A stretch of 5,848 nt of DNA from contig JAKAYH010000167.1 of the NCBI GenBank assembly GCA_021826835.1, positions 1 through 5,848 of the forward strand, given 5' to 3'. The translations under genes and the position numbers were made by a program. Shown one piece after another: positions 5,388 to 5,848 of the stretch. The DNA comes from Thermoplasmata archaeon. GTDB lineage: Archaea > Thermoplasmatota > Thermoplasmata > Thermoplasmatales > Thermoplasmataceae. The stretch's first letter is position 1. Every line of letters starts with the position of its first letter. A model generated the notes under the pieces. That model ran no database searches, was not told the origin of the DNA, and was given only the letters and a program-made list of their open reading frames with translations.

Positions 5388-5694
5388 GCTAATTTTCTTA
5401 AAGGGGGATGGATCGATTGGTGACCAGATGATCTGATTTGTAATTATCTTCGATTAACTCCCGAGATAAAGAAGATATCCTGAAAGGAAGACTGGAGTAT
5501 CTTCAGATTGTGGATATAATCGTTCATGTGATGTGAAAGATCATGGAAACAGGAGAGAGATTAACATCAAGATAACAGTGTGGCGAGGATAAACAACCAA
5601 TTGTATGTTTCGGAACTACAGGATAAAACATAATTATGAATCAGCATCCAAGCCATTCCTTCCATCAGGGATGACTTTGTATTTTTATGTTTTA
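5388..5694. other. Intergenic stretch without a supportable gene
   Basis: About 300 bases between the HTH operon promoter and tRNA-Gly. The plus strand has one coding-like fragment without a start codon (5444-5533, including RDKEDILKGRLEYLQIV, ending in TGA), possibly debris of a lost gene. The minus-strand frame that extends here from the tRNA is largely the tRNA itself. No clear T-run follows tRNA-Gly on the minus strand, and I find no convincing hairpin or C/D-box RNA. Confidence 0.45.
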
Positions 5695-5766
5695 TGCGAG
5701 AACCGGGATTCGAACCCGGGTTAAGGGCTTGGGAAGCCCCTGTGATAACCACTACACTATTCTCGC
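5695..5766 (-). tRNA. tRNA-Gly (anticodon CCC)
   Basis: A complete 72-base cloverleaf without an intron. The acceptor stem is GCGAGAA with TTCTCGC, fully paired. The D arm is GTGT/TCAC, where the innermost pair is a U-U mismatch, common in this position. The anticodon stem is GGGGC/GCCCT with loop TTCCCAA, and the T stem is CCGGG/CCCGG with loop TTCGAAT. The variable loop has four bases. The discriminator is A and CCA is not encoded. The anticodon CCC reads GGG only. Confidence 0.97.
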
Positions 5767-5792
5767 TGGATCACTTCGTGTATAGGAATGCC

Positions 5793-5800
5793 TTATAAAA
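5793..5800 (-). promoter_or_regulatory. TATA box of tRNA-Gly
   Basis: Minus-strand TTTTATAA inside TTTTTTTATAAGG, 27-34 bases before the tRNA 5' end. It is the clearest TATA box in the window and differs from the GAAAA-type boxes of the other two tRNAs. Confidence 0.6.
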
Positions 5801-5848
5801 AAATTGCGAGATGTGAAAAAAGTTCAATCCCGTAAAATCTCTCAAAAT

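Noticed and set aside
5567..5752. 61-codon minus-strand frame
   Set aside because: It starts within tRNA-Gly and has no start signal of its own. The part beyond the tRNA has no recognisable character.
1..5848. CRISPR array, transposon or phage-type system
   Set aside because: No regularly spaced repeats, terminal inverted repeats, transposase or integrase motifs were found by reading both strands.

Overview
The window looks like a chromosomal segment of a euryarchaeon, most probably of the Thermoplasmata (Thermoplasma/Ferroplasma/Cuniculiplasma-like). The evidence is an archaeal-type isoleucyl-tRNA synthetase, an archaeal tRNA C56 methyltransferase (Trm56) fused to an HD domain, three tRNA genes without encoded CCA, AT-rich TATA/BRE-like boxes about 25-35 bases ahead of genes, and several genes whose TATA box is so close to the ATG that the transcript should be leaderless. 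The class is an inference; no 16S or other decisive marker is present.

Left part (1-1085, minus): the N-terminal 361 codons of ileS, running off the window edge. Diverging from it (1086-1291) is a control region for a plus-strand gene at 1292-2836. That gene encodes a 514-residue gamma-class N6-adenine DNA methyltransferase (TaqI/Eco57I-like) with a strong GGAGGT ribosome binding site and, just before it, a possible 14-codon leader ORF. No restriction enzyme is visible, so it is a solitary methyltransferase and the most accessory-looking gene here. Between it and the first tRNA lie about 430 bases of AT-rich sequence with small coding-like fragments, including one that runs antisense into the tRNA.

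Middle part (3265-3719, all minus): tRNA with anticodon CAT (Met or Ile2), a small putative two-helix membrane protein, and tRNA-Asn(GTT). 

Right part (3808-5354, minus): a two-gene unit with ATGA overlap. An upstream gene for a cysteine-free protein with two helix-turn-helix regions is followed by trm56-HD. Then come about 340 bases without a supportable gene, and tRNA-Gly(CCC) with a clear TATA box.

The functional theme is tRNA: charging (IleRS), T-loop ribose methylation (Trm56) and three tRNA genes, all of which carry the C56 that Trm56 would modify. The DNA methyltransferase is the outsider. I see no CRISPR array, transposase, integrase or multi-gene defence system. The parts most worth a second look are the leader ORF/nested RBS of the methyltransferase, the Trm56-HD fusion and the gene debris next to the CAT tRNA.
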